Source: Cryptomeria japonica
Lineage: Eukaryota > Streptophyta > Pinopsida > Cupressales > Cupressaceae
Reading direction: 5' to 3'
Length of the DNA stretch: 64,000 nucleotides
Assembly: GCF_030272615.1 (NCBI RefSeq)
Contig: NC_081410.1
Coordinates: 224,987,415-225,051,414, forward strand
Shown: in pieces, positions 1 through 11,600 of the stretch
How positions within the stretch are numbered: the first letter of the stretch is position 1
Layout of the letters: each line of letters starts with the position of its first letter
Translations under genes and position numbers: made by a program
The notes under the pieces: model-generated
What the model was told of the DNA's origin: nothing
The model's database searches: none
The model's input: the letters and a program-made list of their open reading frames with translations, nothing else

Positions 1-986
1 TGTCAATTTCTTTGGTACTCCTTATTCATCACAAAGTGCCTCGATCTATCCTATTCTAGGGCCTCTGCTTGAGTGTATCCTCTTGAGTAGTTTCCTGATT
101 GGCAACACATATTCTATCACAAAATTATCAATCCTAGCCCTATCTTCTACCCTAGTCTTCCATAGAGGACCTGTTTGAGTGTATCCTCTCAGCAGCTTAT
201 CCAATCGACAATGTATGTTTATCATAGAACTGTTGATTTGGTCTTTAAGACATAAACGCACCTTTTTTGACACAAACGTGCTTGCATACTTCCTAAATGC
301 GCCTGCCCTACACAAACGCGCTTGAATCACTCAGACGTGCTTGCATTTCATAGACGCGCTCGCATCTGAAATAGATGCTACTGAAATCATAAACGCACCT
401 GGCACCAACGCAAACACGCCTAGCCTACCAGGACACACTTGGCACCAATGCAGATGCGCCTTAACATTTTTCCCCCCGCTTGACATTTTTCTAGACCTAC
501 CTAAAGCGCATTTATTGCACTACCTAGCATGCATTTATGACAACAATTAATGCAACAAAGTAAATGAGGTTTTGTGGTACTCACCTGCTCTCCTGCATCT
601 ACTAGCCTCTGATATCAATGAACACGATCGAATCTGTGAACCAATGCCATCACTGTTGACTGCTCTCTGCTCTCTCTGCACTTTGATCTCTTAGATGTGT
701 GGATGACAATGAGGATGTTTTCCCTCGTAGTCTATCTAAGAGACTACCCTAGCCCTCATCTCCCGAGTCAGTTTTCTTTATCCTGTGACTCTATCACTCT
801 ATCCTATCTTGTCACTCTATTCTAGCCTTTCTTTCTTATCGAGAGATTGTCTACAATCTTGTCAGACATTTTCATCCAATCTCTCAAGGGGGAATATCAT
901 TCCCATCTTGGGGCAACATTGTATTAGTTCATCTTATCTTCTTTGAAACAACGCGACAAGCTGCATTGTCTCAAAGAGGGACAAAA
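1..986 (+). mobile_element. 3' internal non-coding end of a gypsy-type LTR element
   Basis: No convincing protein is encoded here. The stretch ends in a purine-rich tract (972-986) immediately followed by TGTAGACACC, the arrangement seen where the polypurine tract meets a 3' LTR. Positions 245-450 hold degenerate short repeats around an 'aacGCGCctg' core. A roughly 110-bp segment with 'ttgagtgtatcctc' occurs twice (about 55-100 and 160-210). The reading as the tail of an element that starts outside the window is inference, because the coding part is not in view. Confidence 0.5.
972..986 (+). other. Polypurine tract
   Basis: The purine-rich run CAAAGAGGGACAAAA lies directly before a TG dinucleotide. 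This is the usual primer site for plus-strand DNA synthesis in LTR retrotransposons and marks the 5' edge of the following LTR. Confidence 0.5.
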
Positions 987-1011
987 TGTAGACACCTAAA
1001 ATTGTCATGTC

Positions 1012-1246
1012 TAATTAAATAAATATCTCTATTTATTTAATTATTTAAGCCTAATTCTTCTATTAATTAAATAAATCTTTATTTATTTAATTAATTCATT
1101 TATCCCCTTCTAGCCTTATTTCTCATGTAAATAAATACATTTATTTATTTAAATAATCTTTTTCCCAAATTAAATAAATATTTCATTTATTTAATTGATC
1201 CCACTTCTTCTATTAGTTAAATAAATCTTTAATTATTTAATTAATT
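1012..1246. repeat. Five AT-rich inverted repeats in the LTR
   Basis: The theme TTAAATAAAT-n-ATTTATTTAA recurs about five times at 30-60 bp spacing, separated by C/T-rich spacers. Each unit is itself an inverted repeat. They sit upstream of the TATA box and so in U3, and may be enhancer-like or simply expanded repeats. Confidence 0.6.
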
Positions 1247-1408
1247 CATTAGTCTTTTCCACGCATGGCACATGTCATTCATCTCTTAATTCCTACACTA
1301 CCTACCCTCTCATTATTTTTTTATTTTCTCTACCTACCCTCTAATCTTAGCTGACCATTTATCTTTGACACCTCTTAATATTATCCCTCCATTTCTTACA
1401 ATGTCTTC

Positions 1409-1417
1409 TATATAAGG
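1409..1417 (+). promoter_or_regulatory. TATA box of the 4.1-kb LTR
   Basis: TATATAAGG is a good plant TATA box placed in the first part of the LTR, consistent with the retroelement promoter. Confidence 0.4.
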
Positions 1418-4400
1418 CGATACCTCCTTCATTATTAACCCCCAACTACGCTTTTGAACTTTCACATGCGATCTAGCTATCAACCACATTTTCGTTCTTT
1501 GTTGAGCTCTTGTGCACACATGAAATCTGAGAGCAAATATATGAAACAAGATCAATGGAGATAGGAAGAATGGAGATTCAAACCCTATTGGACATGTGAT
1601 GGTATAATCTTTGTGATTTCATTTTATTTGTGTTATCTTAGGTAATCTTCATATGTTATGGTGGATCTTTGTTGTTGATTAGGCTAGGGTTTTGTGGTTG
1701 AATCTATTTTAGTCTTTCAATATTGTTGTTTCCATTTTGACCATAAACACATATAACTAATTAATAATTGAGTAATATAATTTAATAATGTTAAAATTAA
1801 TTTATTATATAGTTTGGTTGTTTAATTATTATTTGTTTAATTTATTATTGAGGTTTAATATTTATTTGTATTGTTTGATTATAGTTTTATGAGCCTTGGA
1901 TATTTATTCATTTATTTAATTATTTAATTATGATATTTATTTTATATTGATTTTGATTTATTAGATTATTGGACTTTTGTATTTTATTTTGCCCATGAGG
2001 TTATTTTATTTAATGGTTTTGATGTATTCTTTCTCTTGTTACTATTTGATTAATCGATATAATATATTTATTACCTACCCTTCTATTCTATTGGTTGATT
2101 TTGTGAGGGTAAGTAAATAATACTATTTTATATTATTTACCTCAAAACTATGCATGGTAGGTATATTATATGGTTTATTGAAAATTTCTAATTGGTTGGT
2201 ATATTTCTTTAGTTTTGAGTTAAATTTGTATTTATTGGATTTGATTGTGCATTGCCGGGGTTGGCATTTAGGAGTAATTTTGGCTTGCAATTTGGAATTT
2301 GATCTTGTTGAAGCTTGGATCTTGGATTGCTGAAGACTTCTCATTGGATTGAAGATCGATTGATTGGATTCATTGGATTTGGATTTTCTCTACTTCAAAT
2401 TTCTTTGCCATCACTCTATTTTTCTAGGTTGGATCTTCGACTTCATTCTGAATTTTGATTTGAAAAGATGTATATATATATTGGTAAAATATGAGTTCGA
2501 GAGCATTGTCGTGAATGCAATCTTGTATTCTTTGTGTGATATATTTTTTGCATTTCTTGTCTTGTGAACTTTAAGGGTCCTTAAATCCATTTTTTTCTGA
2601 TGTATGAATCCCCTCTCTGCCTTATATTATCTTTTGGAGTTATTTCTTTGAGTTTTGTGCATTTTTGAGTGTCACTTGTGAAGGAGGTGCAGGGAATTGG
2701 TGTTGGATTTCATTTGTATGACCTTGTTGTATCATTTATGTGTTGTATCAGCTTTATTTTGTCCTCCTACACCCTCTGGGAGTGTTATGTGTCAATTTTG
2801 TGAGCCTATGTGCAAACTAGGCATTTTCGTCACTTTATTTCTCCATTTTTCATCATTTTTACACTATCTTGGATGTGTTATTATGCATCTCATATGCACT
2901 ATTCTACACCTCATATGTGATAAATTTTTCCTTGGATGCACTAGAGAAGGTTCCAGATGTACTAATCTGCACCCCATATGTGCTAATTTAGTCCTTGTAT
3001 GTGTTAAACTGCCATGCTTTGTTGGTTTTGCCAGTTTTGCTTAATAAGGTCGCTTTTCTAGATTTTGGGCTTGTACCAGAGGCTTTTGTGTTTGTTTTGA
3101 GTTCTCATAGATGTTTTTGTGATGTGGTATTTATTATTTCATATTTTATTTCAGGCTCCGGTAAGATGGTTTGTTCCTTACTATTGAGGGATATGCTTAG
3201 ATGTTGTATAGCTCCAACAAGAAGAAGAATGCCTTGTTGTTGAGGAATGAATTATGTGAGCTCCAGTGAGAGGATTGTACCTCACTATTGAGGATTTATT
3301 TGTATATGTTTGAGTAAGATGTTGTTGCCTTTCTCTTTCTTATTGTTATGCTTTGACGGTGAAGGCTCTCGCTTTATATGTTGGATTTATGGTTCTTATT
3401 GTGCTCTAGTTTGTATCAGTGATGTTGTCAGTTTGGATTCATTTAAGTTGATCCTTCATGATGTTATTGTAATGTTGATGTGGTTTATGTTTCACCCTAA
3501 GGTCTTGGTCCATGGATGGGGAGAGTGGGCTCTTGCACATGTGTAGGAACAGAGTTGTGAGCACTAGGCTCTAAGAGGATCCTAAAGAGGATGCTTAGGG
3601 TCTAGATCTGTCATGGGACAACATGGAGGGTTTATGTTTTATTTTCAAGTGATAACCATAATAATTTGATTAGTGGGTTGGGTAATCAGGATTCACTTAA
3701 TCAAGATAATGAATAGTTTTTGTGGCCCCACTTCATAGCCCTTGAGGAGAGATTCAAGATGAGCTTGGGAAGACCGTTGTGACGGTAAGCCAACCTCCCT
3801 CGATTGCTCATAGGTTGAGATGACTCCACATGTCTATCAGGGTGTGGCTTGTCCCCTTCTTTGTGAGGGTAGCATGTGATGCCACTCTTTCCCTGCATGT
3901 GTCCATGATACTTATGCCTTGGTTGATTGGTACGCCTCTTGGAGTTTATTGATTTATGATTAGCCTTGTGATGTGTTTTGGCTTATTGCTATTTGGTTGT
4001 TATTTTGTTGTGGATGTTTTGTTGAGTTCCTTGGTTGTTAGGTGTCAGCTTAGGTCTAGAGTGTTATTTGAAACCTTGTGTCATCTCCTAGCATGGGGGT
4101 TGGTTCCTTATTGGTTCTACATGGTTGGATGGTTTAATGCCTTCTTCCATTGGGTTGTTCTTCATTGGTTTCTAGCATGTGTGGAAGTGGATTTATATCT
4201 TCTCTTCATGTGGTTGGATCTTTGGAGCATTATCTATGTAACTGAGATTGATATCATGTACTTTGTACCTTGAGATAGACGTAAATGTAAAGAAGAATCA
4301 TGTATCTTGTATCTTGGGATCGTATGTAATATGACTTGTAGTAGGTTGAAATTATGATGAGTTGTAATGGATTATGATTGTTGTAATTGGATGTGCATTG

Positions 4401-5205
4401 TGTATTTAGTTCTAGATATGAATGAAATCTAATGATTAAGTAATGTGATTGGATTGTCTTGTGTATGTCTATGGATAGTAGTGAAAATGATAAGTGATTT
4501 ATGCATGACTATGAGTGAATGTACTAAGTTGAAAGGATGTTATTCCCTAATAATGGTTATCATTGGATTATGAATATGAATGAGTAGTTGTAGACTTAAA
4601 TAGTTCTCTTAAAAGAAATGAATTAGATTTGCATTAGATATTATTTCATGAGGAAGAAATATATCATCATGTTAGATGGTTTTTGAAGGAAATTAGGAAC
4701 ATTTTATTGGTGCTTTAAAAATAACTTAAGAGTTAATGGGAATATGATAGGATATGCATTGATAGTTAATGATTTTAATGAAAAGAAAGACAGTGTTTGA
4801 TTGGGAAATTAATGTATTTTAATGTAATGGAAGGTTTCACGTCTATGGATGTGTTTATGTATTGTGGATAGTTGGTAATGGCGTTAAGGTACCCTTGGGA
4901 AATGATAGTTGGTAATGTTATTCTGCTTGCGTAGTATGTTGTTAAGAATATAGTTATGTTTTAAGTTGTTTATGAAATCATGTTATGGTATGAATAATGT
5001 ATATGAGAATCTATAGATCAACATGTTGCATTAGTAGATGTTAATTTTTTTTTATCTCTATTGGTTAATTAGAGTAGTTATTTTCTTTGGGGTATTGTGG
5101 TGGGCATTACAGACATAGATTGAAGTGGAAGAGTAAATTACCTAATATATTTGTATGTATAGGCTTTTCTCTTTACATGTGGAGGCTAATGATTTATTCT
5201 ACGAA

Positions 5206-5210
5206 TAATT
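5206..5210. other. Target-site duplication of copia 1, left copy
   Basis: TAATT directly precedes the first base of the copia 5' LTR and is repeated exactly at 20011-20015 after the 3' LTR. This is a perfect 5-bp duplication spanning 14.8 kb. Confidence 0.9.
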
Positions 5211-6178
5211 TCTTGGTGTTTTGGTATGGTTTTGTCATTGATGTCAACACCTACTAAACACTTATCAACTCTGGCACTTTGGAGAATCAACAACATTCAC
5301 CGGCAAGCAAGTGACTCATGCACAGTCAATGGTATTTGGTTCACTGACAAGATATAATGATCACCGACACTTGTAATAGCATGGAAAACACTTGGTAATG
5401 TCGAAGACATCGTTTGGACATCTTGTCTTGGAGAATTGTTTATTGGTACATTAGCATTTGCATATTTGTTGTTACCGGTAAATAGGTCTAGGTTACACCG
5501 ACAGGTTTATCTTTTCCAGATCAGTACGACACACTATGGAGATGATTAATTATTGTTGTAAATGCATTAAGCCAACATGTTTAATCGGTTATTGCATCGG
5601 ATATTGTATTGTTTGTAAAATGTTTTTATTGTAATATCTTGTAGAGCCAACCTACAAAAATTGGTCTTAGGTTATGGTATAAATGTAAGATCTTATTTGT
5701 AACATCAAATATGGAATGCGAAAAAGAATTGTGTGAAGGTATATGCGAGAATAAGCAGATTTATACACGCAGACATCATTTGAAGATTGAAGGAGGGTTT
5801 TCATGAAGACAATCAAAACTACATCGGTACTAAATCCAGCATATGAAGATGTTATTTTGTGCAGTACATTCTCATTGGATTTAACCATCCAACTGTAGTC
5901 AATGTGACTCCCATTTTGTGATTGAGCAATGAGCTCTATGTGCTTGGCCTTTCTACATGTGCAAACTCCATTTATGTACACTTACTATCTACAGTAGTAT
6001 CATCTAATTGTGGGTAAGGTTTCCCACCGTGGTTTTTCCCCTTACAGGGTTTCCACGTACAAATATTGGTGTTATGTGTTGTGGATGACTTTGTCTTTAT
6101 GTTTCATACACTAATCCTTACCGGTATAGCAATTAACTGTTAAAACTGTCTACTGACATGTTAAACTGGTTTACCCAT
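5211..6178 (+). repeat. Copia 1 5' LTR, first part
   Basis: This aligns throughout with the 3' LTR at 18970. The first bases read TC instead of the TG of the 3' copy, so one terminal base has mutated. A TATA box TATAAAT lies at 5678-5684. The LTR is interrupted after 'ggtttac' by the nested element and resumes at 14072. Confidence 0.92.
5678..5684 (+). promoter_or_regulatory. TATA box, copia 1 5' LTR
   Basis: TATAAAT is conserved at the matching place in the 3' LTR (near 19433). It is the probable LTR promoter, now separated from its gag-pol by the nested element. Confidence 0.45.
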
Positions 6179-6358
6179 TGTAGCGTCCTAAAATTGCGAC
6201 ACTTGCAATTTCGACTACATTTGGGTCTTCACGATGGCAACACAACACTAAACCTGAATGGAGACCCCGAAACTTGTTCATGACATCAAAAACTGCATTT
6301 TTCCAGCACCCTGGCCTGATCCTCCTTGCACCCTGCTGTCCCGGGAGGTGGGACCAAA

Positions 6359-6445
6359 GCGCCCAGTGCCCTGGTCCTTCAAGACTAGGGCGCCCAGCGC
6401 CCTGGTCCCCCAGGACCATGGCGCCCAACGCCCTGGTCCCTGGCC
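6359..6445 (+). repeat. 31-bp GC-rich tandem repeat in the 5' LTR
   Basis: Units starting GCGCCCA..GCCCTGGTCC lie at 6359, 6390 and 6421 (the last partial). The same array is in the 3' LTR at 12992-13078. It lies upstream of the TATA box, so these could be repeated regulatory sites. It is a GC island in otherwise AT-rich DNA. Confidence 0.85.
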
Positions 6446-6562
6446 CTATTTTGGGCCCGGTCTCCTATGGGACTTCGGGACTTTTTGTTTGCAATTTGGA
6501 AAATAACATTTCCTGGTCGGCCTAAGGTCGGGAAAATCAGTCTTTTAACCCTAATTGGCAAG

Positions 6563-6570
6563 TATATAAA
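6563..6570 (+). promoter_or_regulatory. TATA box, Gag-only element 5' LTR
   Basis: TATATAAA is followed about 30 bp later by a CT/GA-rich stretch. It is repeated at 13196-13203 in the 3' LTR and is the best promoter candidate for the element's RNA. Confidence 0.6.
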
Positions 6571-7040
6571 CTACATTTCCTCTCCCATTTTGAGGAGGGG
6601 GGACATATGTGTACAAGACGCGAAAACGATATTCAAGCATTCAAGCATTCCTTCAAGCAATTGATCATTCTAAGTCTCCATTCAAGGCTAGGTGTTGCAT
6701 TCAAGACAAGGATTCAACCATTGAAGAGGAGATCACATGCTACAACATACAACATACAACAAACAACAACATCTATACCTTCGCATATAAGGATACAAAC
6801 ACCCTTACAACAAGGTACTAGTACTTGTTTTACATTACAGTCATTTACATTTACAGCATTTCTCATTTCTTGGTTAATTCCAAAACCGGGGTTTGACCTA
6901 AGGGCAAACCCCTAATCCCTAACCCCCCCAATCATCTTCGTTTTTCTATGTGTAGGTTGCAGGTACGCGGCTGAAATTGAAGATCTGGAATCCTTGTGCA
7001 GAGACGAACAGATCCCCCTTCGTTTCGCGGATTTTTCGGA

Positions 7041-7070
7041 GGACCGTGTGCACGCCGGGTGCCATCGTCC
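7041..7070 (+). other. Conserved hairpin, LTR copy
   Basis: GGACCGTG is followed 14 nt later by the near-complement CATCGTCC (one mismatch, one G-U pair). The same 30-nt module recurs at 7841, 8463 and 13674. Downstream of the TATA box, it would be part of the transcript. Confidence 0.6.
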
Positions 7071-7438
7071 CGTCAACTTTTGCTCAAATTTGCAGGACAG
7101 CACCGTCTCGACATTTTACTGCTAATTCTAGGTCCGCAGCTTCATATCATATCCCTATCTCTATTTATAAGTGAATCTTTCTTGCTTCTACATGCATTCC
7201 TAGTTCAATCTTTCTATCTACATTCTTTACAAAAGAGGGTATCCTTGCTATCACAACCCTTGAAACTCATATAGAATCCAATCTTGCATTGCGTGGGATT
7301 GGATCTTGTGGGTTTCAACCCCTCTTTTGAATGTAAAGTCCCTCCTAAGTGAAAACCATCAACCCTAGTGACTCTCCCTTCTCTCTCCTTGGAGTTGGGG
7401 AGGGGAGAACGACTAGGGTTCAATTTTTCCGCTTTACA

Positions 7439-7460
7439 TTTTGGTGAACCCGACGTGAAC
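7439..7460 (+). other. Primer-binding-site region
   Basis: The sequence right after the 5' LTR, TTTTGGTGAACCCGACGTGA, is in the position of the minus-strand primer site. It has the TGG start expected for complementarity to a tRNA CCA end. I cannot say which tRNA. Confidence 0.55.
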
Positions 7461-7840
7461 ATCCTTTCTGATTATTCATAGTTAGATCTGAAAATTGGAT
7501 TCCTTGATTACATTTCCATGTTTGATCTTTTGCAAAATTTTAGAGGTTAATTGCATAAAAACCCTAAATTTTCTTTTTAAGTAATTAAACTTGTGAAATG
7601 TTTAATTGTTAATGCTTGTTTCAGATCTGCCCTTCTATTACAAATTATTAATTCATATTTGTGCATTAATTTTGAAAATTAAGTGGTTAAGTGTCAAAAC
7701 CCTAATTTTTGAAACCCTCTTGATTCAACCTTTGTCTGACAATTTCACTGATCAAAACATCTCCAAATCGGCTGTAACTTTGGATTCCGCAATAAAATCA
7801 CAATATCGTTCATCCCTGAAAATTTGGAAAAAAGTTGCGA

Positions 7841-7894
7841 GGACCGTGTGCACCCTGAGCGCCATCGTCCCCGACATTTTTTCCGAAATTTCGG
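7841..7894 (+). other. Conserved double-hairpin module, leader copy 1
   Basis: Arms GGACCGTG (7841-7848) and CATCGTCC (7863-7870) are followed by a perfect 12-bp palindrome CCGAAATTTCGG (7883-7894). It lies in the 5' untranslated leader, where retroelement packaging and dimerisation signals usually reside. Confidence 0.6.
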
Positions 7895-8462
7895 GAGCTA
7901 GATCTTACTGTATTTTTCTGCTAAAATCCAGAATTTTGGCTGATTTTATCAATTTTAACACCTTCAAAATTAAAGTCAAAGTTGGTCTAGTGATTGCTTG
8001 GATTGAGGCTTCTAATCATTCAAAAATTGTTGAAATCAAAATTTTTATCAAAATTGTGTTTCTTACAGTCCTAAATCTGAAAAGTGTGTTAGCATTCATT
8101 CGAAATTTCAGTGCTTTATTCAAATTTTTGCAATTTGTGACTTTTGAAATTAAGTGCTTAATTACAACAACTTTGATTTCCGCTTTCAAAATTGAATTTT
8201 GCGTGAAATTGAGTCAACTTTCAAATTTCAAAACTTGCATTGCTTTTGGTATTCCCTCTAAAATCGTAAAATTCAAAATTTCAGTTTCCCTCTCTTTTTC
8301 AAAATTTAAATTTTGCATTTTTCGACAATCTTGGTAGGGTTCAATTTTGAGATTGCAACTTTAATTTGGCCTATCTACAGATCGTAAAATCACTCAATTT
8401 TTTCAGGTTAGCTGTAAAATCATCATAACTTTCATCCCTGCAAATTTCGAAAAAAGTTGCGA

Positions 8463-8516
8463 GGACCGTGTGCACCCCGAGCGCCACGGTCCCGGACATT
8501 TTTTTCGAAATTTCGG
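8463..8516 (+). other. Conserved double-hairpin module, leader copy 2
   Basis: Arms GGACCGTG (8463-8470) and CACGGTCC (8485-8492) are perfectly complementary with a 14-nt loop. A second inverted repeat, CGAAATTTCG, lies at 8506-8515. This is the best-formed copy and is about 130 nt before the Gag start. Confidence 0.65.
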
Positions 8517-8620
8517 GAGATTGTCCTGATTGTATTTAACAGCTTAAATCTAGAAGATTGGCTGGTTTTACTGAAATTTGCTACCTCTAAAATTCAAAAT
8601 CTTCTCTCTCTCTCTAGTGC

Positions 8621-11600
8621 ATGAGTTTTACAACAATAAGCCCTACTTACACTATTCCCGTTAGACGAAGCCTTAGAATTAAGTCCTTCCAAGGTTTAAT
8701 TACTGAGGAGATGGAACCTAATTTGAATGGTCTTTTTAACGAGGACATGGGTAATTCCTCTAATCCTCTTAATGATGAAGAAGCTCTCCATAAGGTTTCT
8801 ATAGAACAACTTTCAAAATTGGATAACCAATTTGATGATTTTCGATAACGGATGTCTCAAGAATACCCTGATAGTCAAGCTCTTCCTTTAATTGAGGGTC
8901 TAAAATGTATGCTTCAAAGTGATAAGAATGGAATTGATATTTTGTGTGGTATTGCACACATTGTGGATTCGAATGTGATGCCTATGAAGAGTTGTGCCGA
9001 AACTTTGGGTTATACACAACCTCCTACTCAAGTCAATCATTCTATTCCTTTGACGACTCCTATTGCTAGTATACCTACTTTTACATCAAACATAATGACT
9101 ACTTCAATACAGGACATTCCTCCTATGATCACTAATCATGGGGGCAATCCTTCTTCTTCAATTAACCCTCTTCCTTCATTCAATCCGACTTCTTCATTCA
9201 TTCCTTCAATGAGTGTTCCTATTATATCTCCACAAATGAACATGACGCAAGGGGGCAATTCATTTAACCATTCCATTCCTCCTTGTAGTGTTCCTCTTGT
9301 CCAATCATCTCCTATGACTAACTATCATAGTGTCCCACCACCTTACTCTCTACCTTCTTTCAATAACATAACACCTCCATCACAATCTAACACGTCTAAT
9401 ATGAACTCTTCGACTGAAGCGACCATTAACAATCTTGCACAAACTGTCTCTTCTTTACAGCAACAAATTGCCTCTATGAATCAATCTAAGTTTAGTGTGC
9501 CCACATTTGATGTTGCAAGTCCACTCTCTTTTGACATTGTTCGAGCTATTCCTCCTAAACATGTTGAAATTCCACATTTGGAGCTTTATAATGGTAAGGG
9601 TGATCCTCTGACACATGTTAAGACCTTTCAAACAATATGTACTGATTTTGCTTATGACCAAAGGTTGCTTGCAAAACTGTTTACTAGAACATTAAGAGAC
9701 AAAGCCCTACAATGGTATTGCTCGTTGCCTTCCTATTCTATTACTTCTTTCGAACAACTTGCAAATGCTTTCATTCAACAATTTCAAAACAATATAAGTC
9801 CTAAAGTTACTTTGATTGATTTAATGCATTGTAAACAAGGTGTTAAAGAAAAAGTGACTGATTTCATTGGTAGATATAAGCATTTGTATGCTCAAATTTC
9901 CTTTCCAGTGCCTGACAATGATATTCAAAGAATTTTTATTTCTAATTTACAAAAAGACATTAGAGAAAAACTCTTGTTTTCTGAGTTTACTTCTTTCCAA
10001 CAATTGTGCGCAACTCTTCACAATTATCAACTGACTGTGAGTCAAATGGAACAATCACATCCTATGGCTCCGAGTGATAAGGGTGATAGTAGTCAACAAC
10101 CATTTGGGAAGTTTAAACCGAACAGAGAGTCCATTAAATTCAATGAAAACATCATCAACAACAATGTGAATGCAGCATCAGGTGTGTCTCCTATTTCTAA
10201 GTTTTTCAAGAAAGAAAGAAAGTTTACTCCTTTGAATGAATCATTGCATAGTATTATGAATAAGTTATTGGAACAAAATGTGCTTACTCTTCCTCCTATA
10301 AGGCAAATTGATCCTGCAAAGATTACTTCACCCTATTTTGATAACAAATCTTTTTGTCAATTTCATCGTCAACCTGGGCATGATACTAAAAAATGTTTTG
10401 CTTTAAAGGGGAAAATTCAAGATTTGATTGATAATAATACTATCTCTATTTCTGGAGTGAATGATAAAGGCAATACATCTGTAGCTCCTCCTAACCAAAA
10501 TCTTCAGATTTTCACTGATCCATTGCCTTCTCATACCTCTAACGCGATTGATACTACTGATTCCTCTATCTCACCTGATGATCTCGTGTCTATGACTCCG
10601 AATGTGATTAACTTTGTAGAGCAGCAAAAAATCCCTAAAGAACTTTCCATCACCTTTGATTCTAATGAAACTATCAGGGCTCCTGATGGTCCTTTATATA
10701 TAGTTGCAAAAGTCAAGAATACACCTTGCCATGGAGTGCTTATTGATCCTTCTTGTATGGTTAATATCATTACTGAAGAATTCCTTTTTACTTTGCAATT
10801 GAATCAAGTGATCTATGATGAAACAAATGTGGTTGTGAAACTATTTGATGCATTTTCTTCTCCTGCAATTGGTTTTATTACATTACCTATTGAGGTCCAT
10901 AATAAATCCCTTGATGTGGACTTTGCTATTATTCCATCTTCCGAACAATTTCGTGTGAAGCTTGGCTATCCTTGGCTATCTTCCATGAAAGCTATTGCTT
11001 CTCCTATTCACAAGTGTTTGAAATTTCCCCATAATGGTGAAGTTGTTACTATCAATCATAGTCTCTTTAAACCGGCTGAAAGAATTCCTAGTGTTCCTAT
11101 TGATTATTTTTGGCCTAAACAATTCCAGTCTCTTCCTCCGCGAAGTGATCATCTTTTCAAATCTTATCAAAAGTGGAAAAAAGACATGATCCTATCTCTA
11201 AGTGAACCTAGAACACCCAAACTTGACATTCCTATCATTCTTGAGAAGGAAGTTCTTCCTTTGAAAGATAAAACTAATGTCTTTCCTCAAGAAGATTCCC
11301 AACCCATTCCTATGGATGTGACTATGCCTATATCTAATAAACTTCCTAAAAGTAGACCTATACCTCCTCGTCATGATGGGCTTGGTCTCCTTCCTAAACC
11401 AAATATTCCTCCTTTGTATGGAGCAGTTCCTCCTCCTTCCTTTTATAGAGAGAAGAGACCTTCCTCTTCTCCTATTATTCAACCTAAGAGACCACAACCT
11501 AAACACCCAAGTGATAAGGATGAGAACATTCCTCCTCCTCAATCTCCTAATCTTCCTACTAAGACTAGATGAAATCGTTCTGCACGTGAACGCCGATGAA

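Larger units (their letters stand above)
987..5111 (+). mobile_element. Putative 3' LTR, about 4.1 kb
   Basis: The segment starts TGTAGACACC after a polypurine tract and ends GGGCATTACA, giving TGTA/TACA inverted ends. A TATA box (1409-1417) lies about 420 bp in, as expected for U3. Small ORFs inside (for example 2697-3044 and 3956-4273) are Cys/Phe/Leu-rich and look like chance translations of T-rich DNA. The other LTR is outside the window, so the borders and target duplication cannot be confirmed. A 4-kb LTR is long but occurs in plant gypsy lineages such as Ogre/Tat. Confidence 0.45.
6179..7438 (+). repeat. 5' LTR of the Gag-only element
   Basis: TG...CA ends, the same length as the 3' copy, and followed at once by a primer-site-like sequence. 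It contains a 31-bp tandem repeat, a TATA box and a conserved hairpin (7041-7070). The several overlapping small ORFs here are chance. Confidence 0.93.
7439..8620 (+). other. Long leader of the Gag-only element
   Basis: About 1.2 kb separates the LTR from the first Gag ATG. It contains two diverged copies of a roughly 150-bp block (about 7807-7960 and 8425-8575). Each block has the GGACCGTG hairpin followed by a second palindrome, CCGAAATTTCGG or its variant. A 243-codon open frame at 7606-8337 is judged non-coding because it is Phe/Ile/Lys-rich, runs through the repeats and shows no domain. Confidence 0.6.

Noticed and set aside
2697-4273. Several Cys/Phe/Trp-rich small ORFs
   Set aside because: Lie inside the putative 4.1-kb LTR, overlap one another in different frames, no motif.
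7606-8337. 243-codon ORF in the leader of the Gag-only element
   Set aside because: Phe/Ile/Lys-rich composition, runs through duplicated non-coding blocks and hairpins, no domain.
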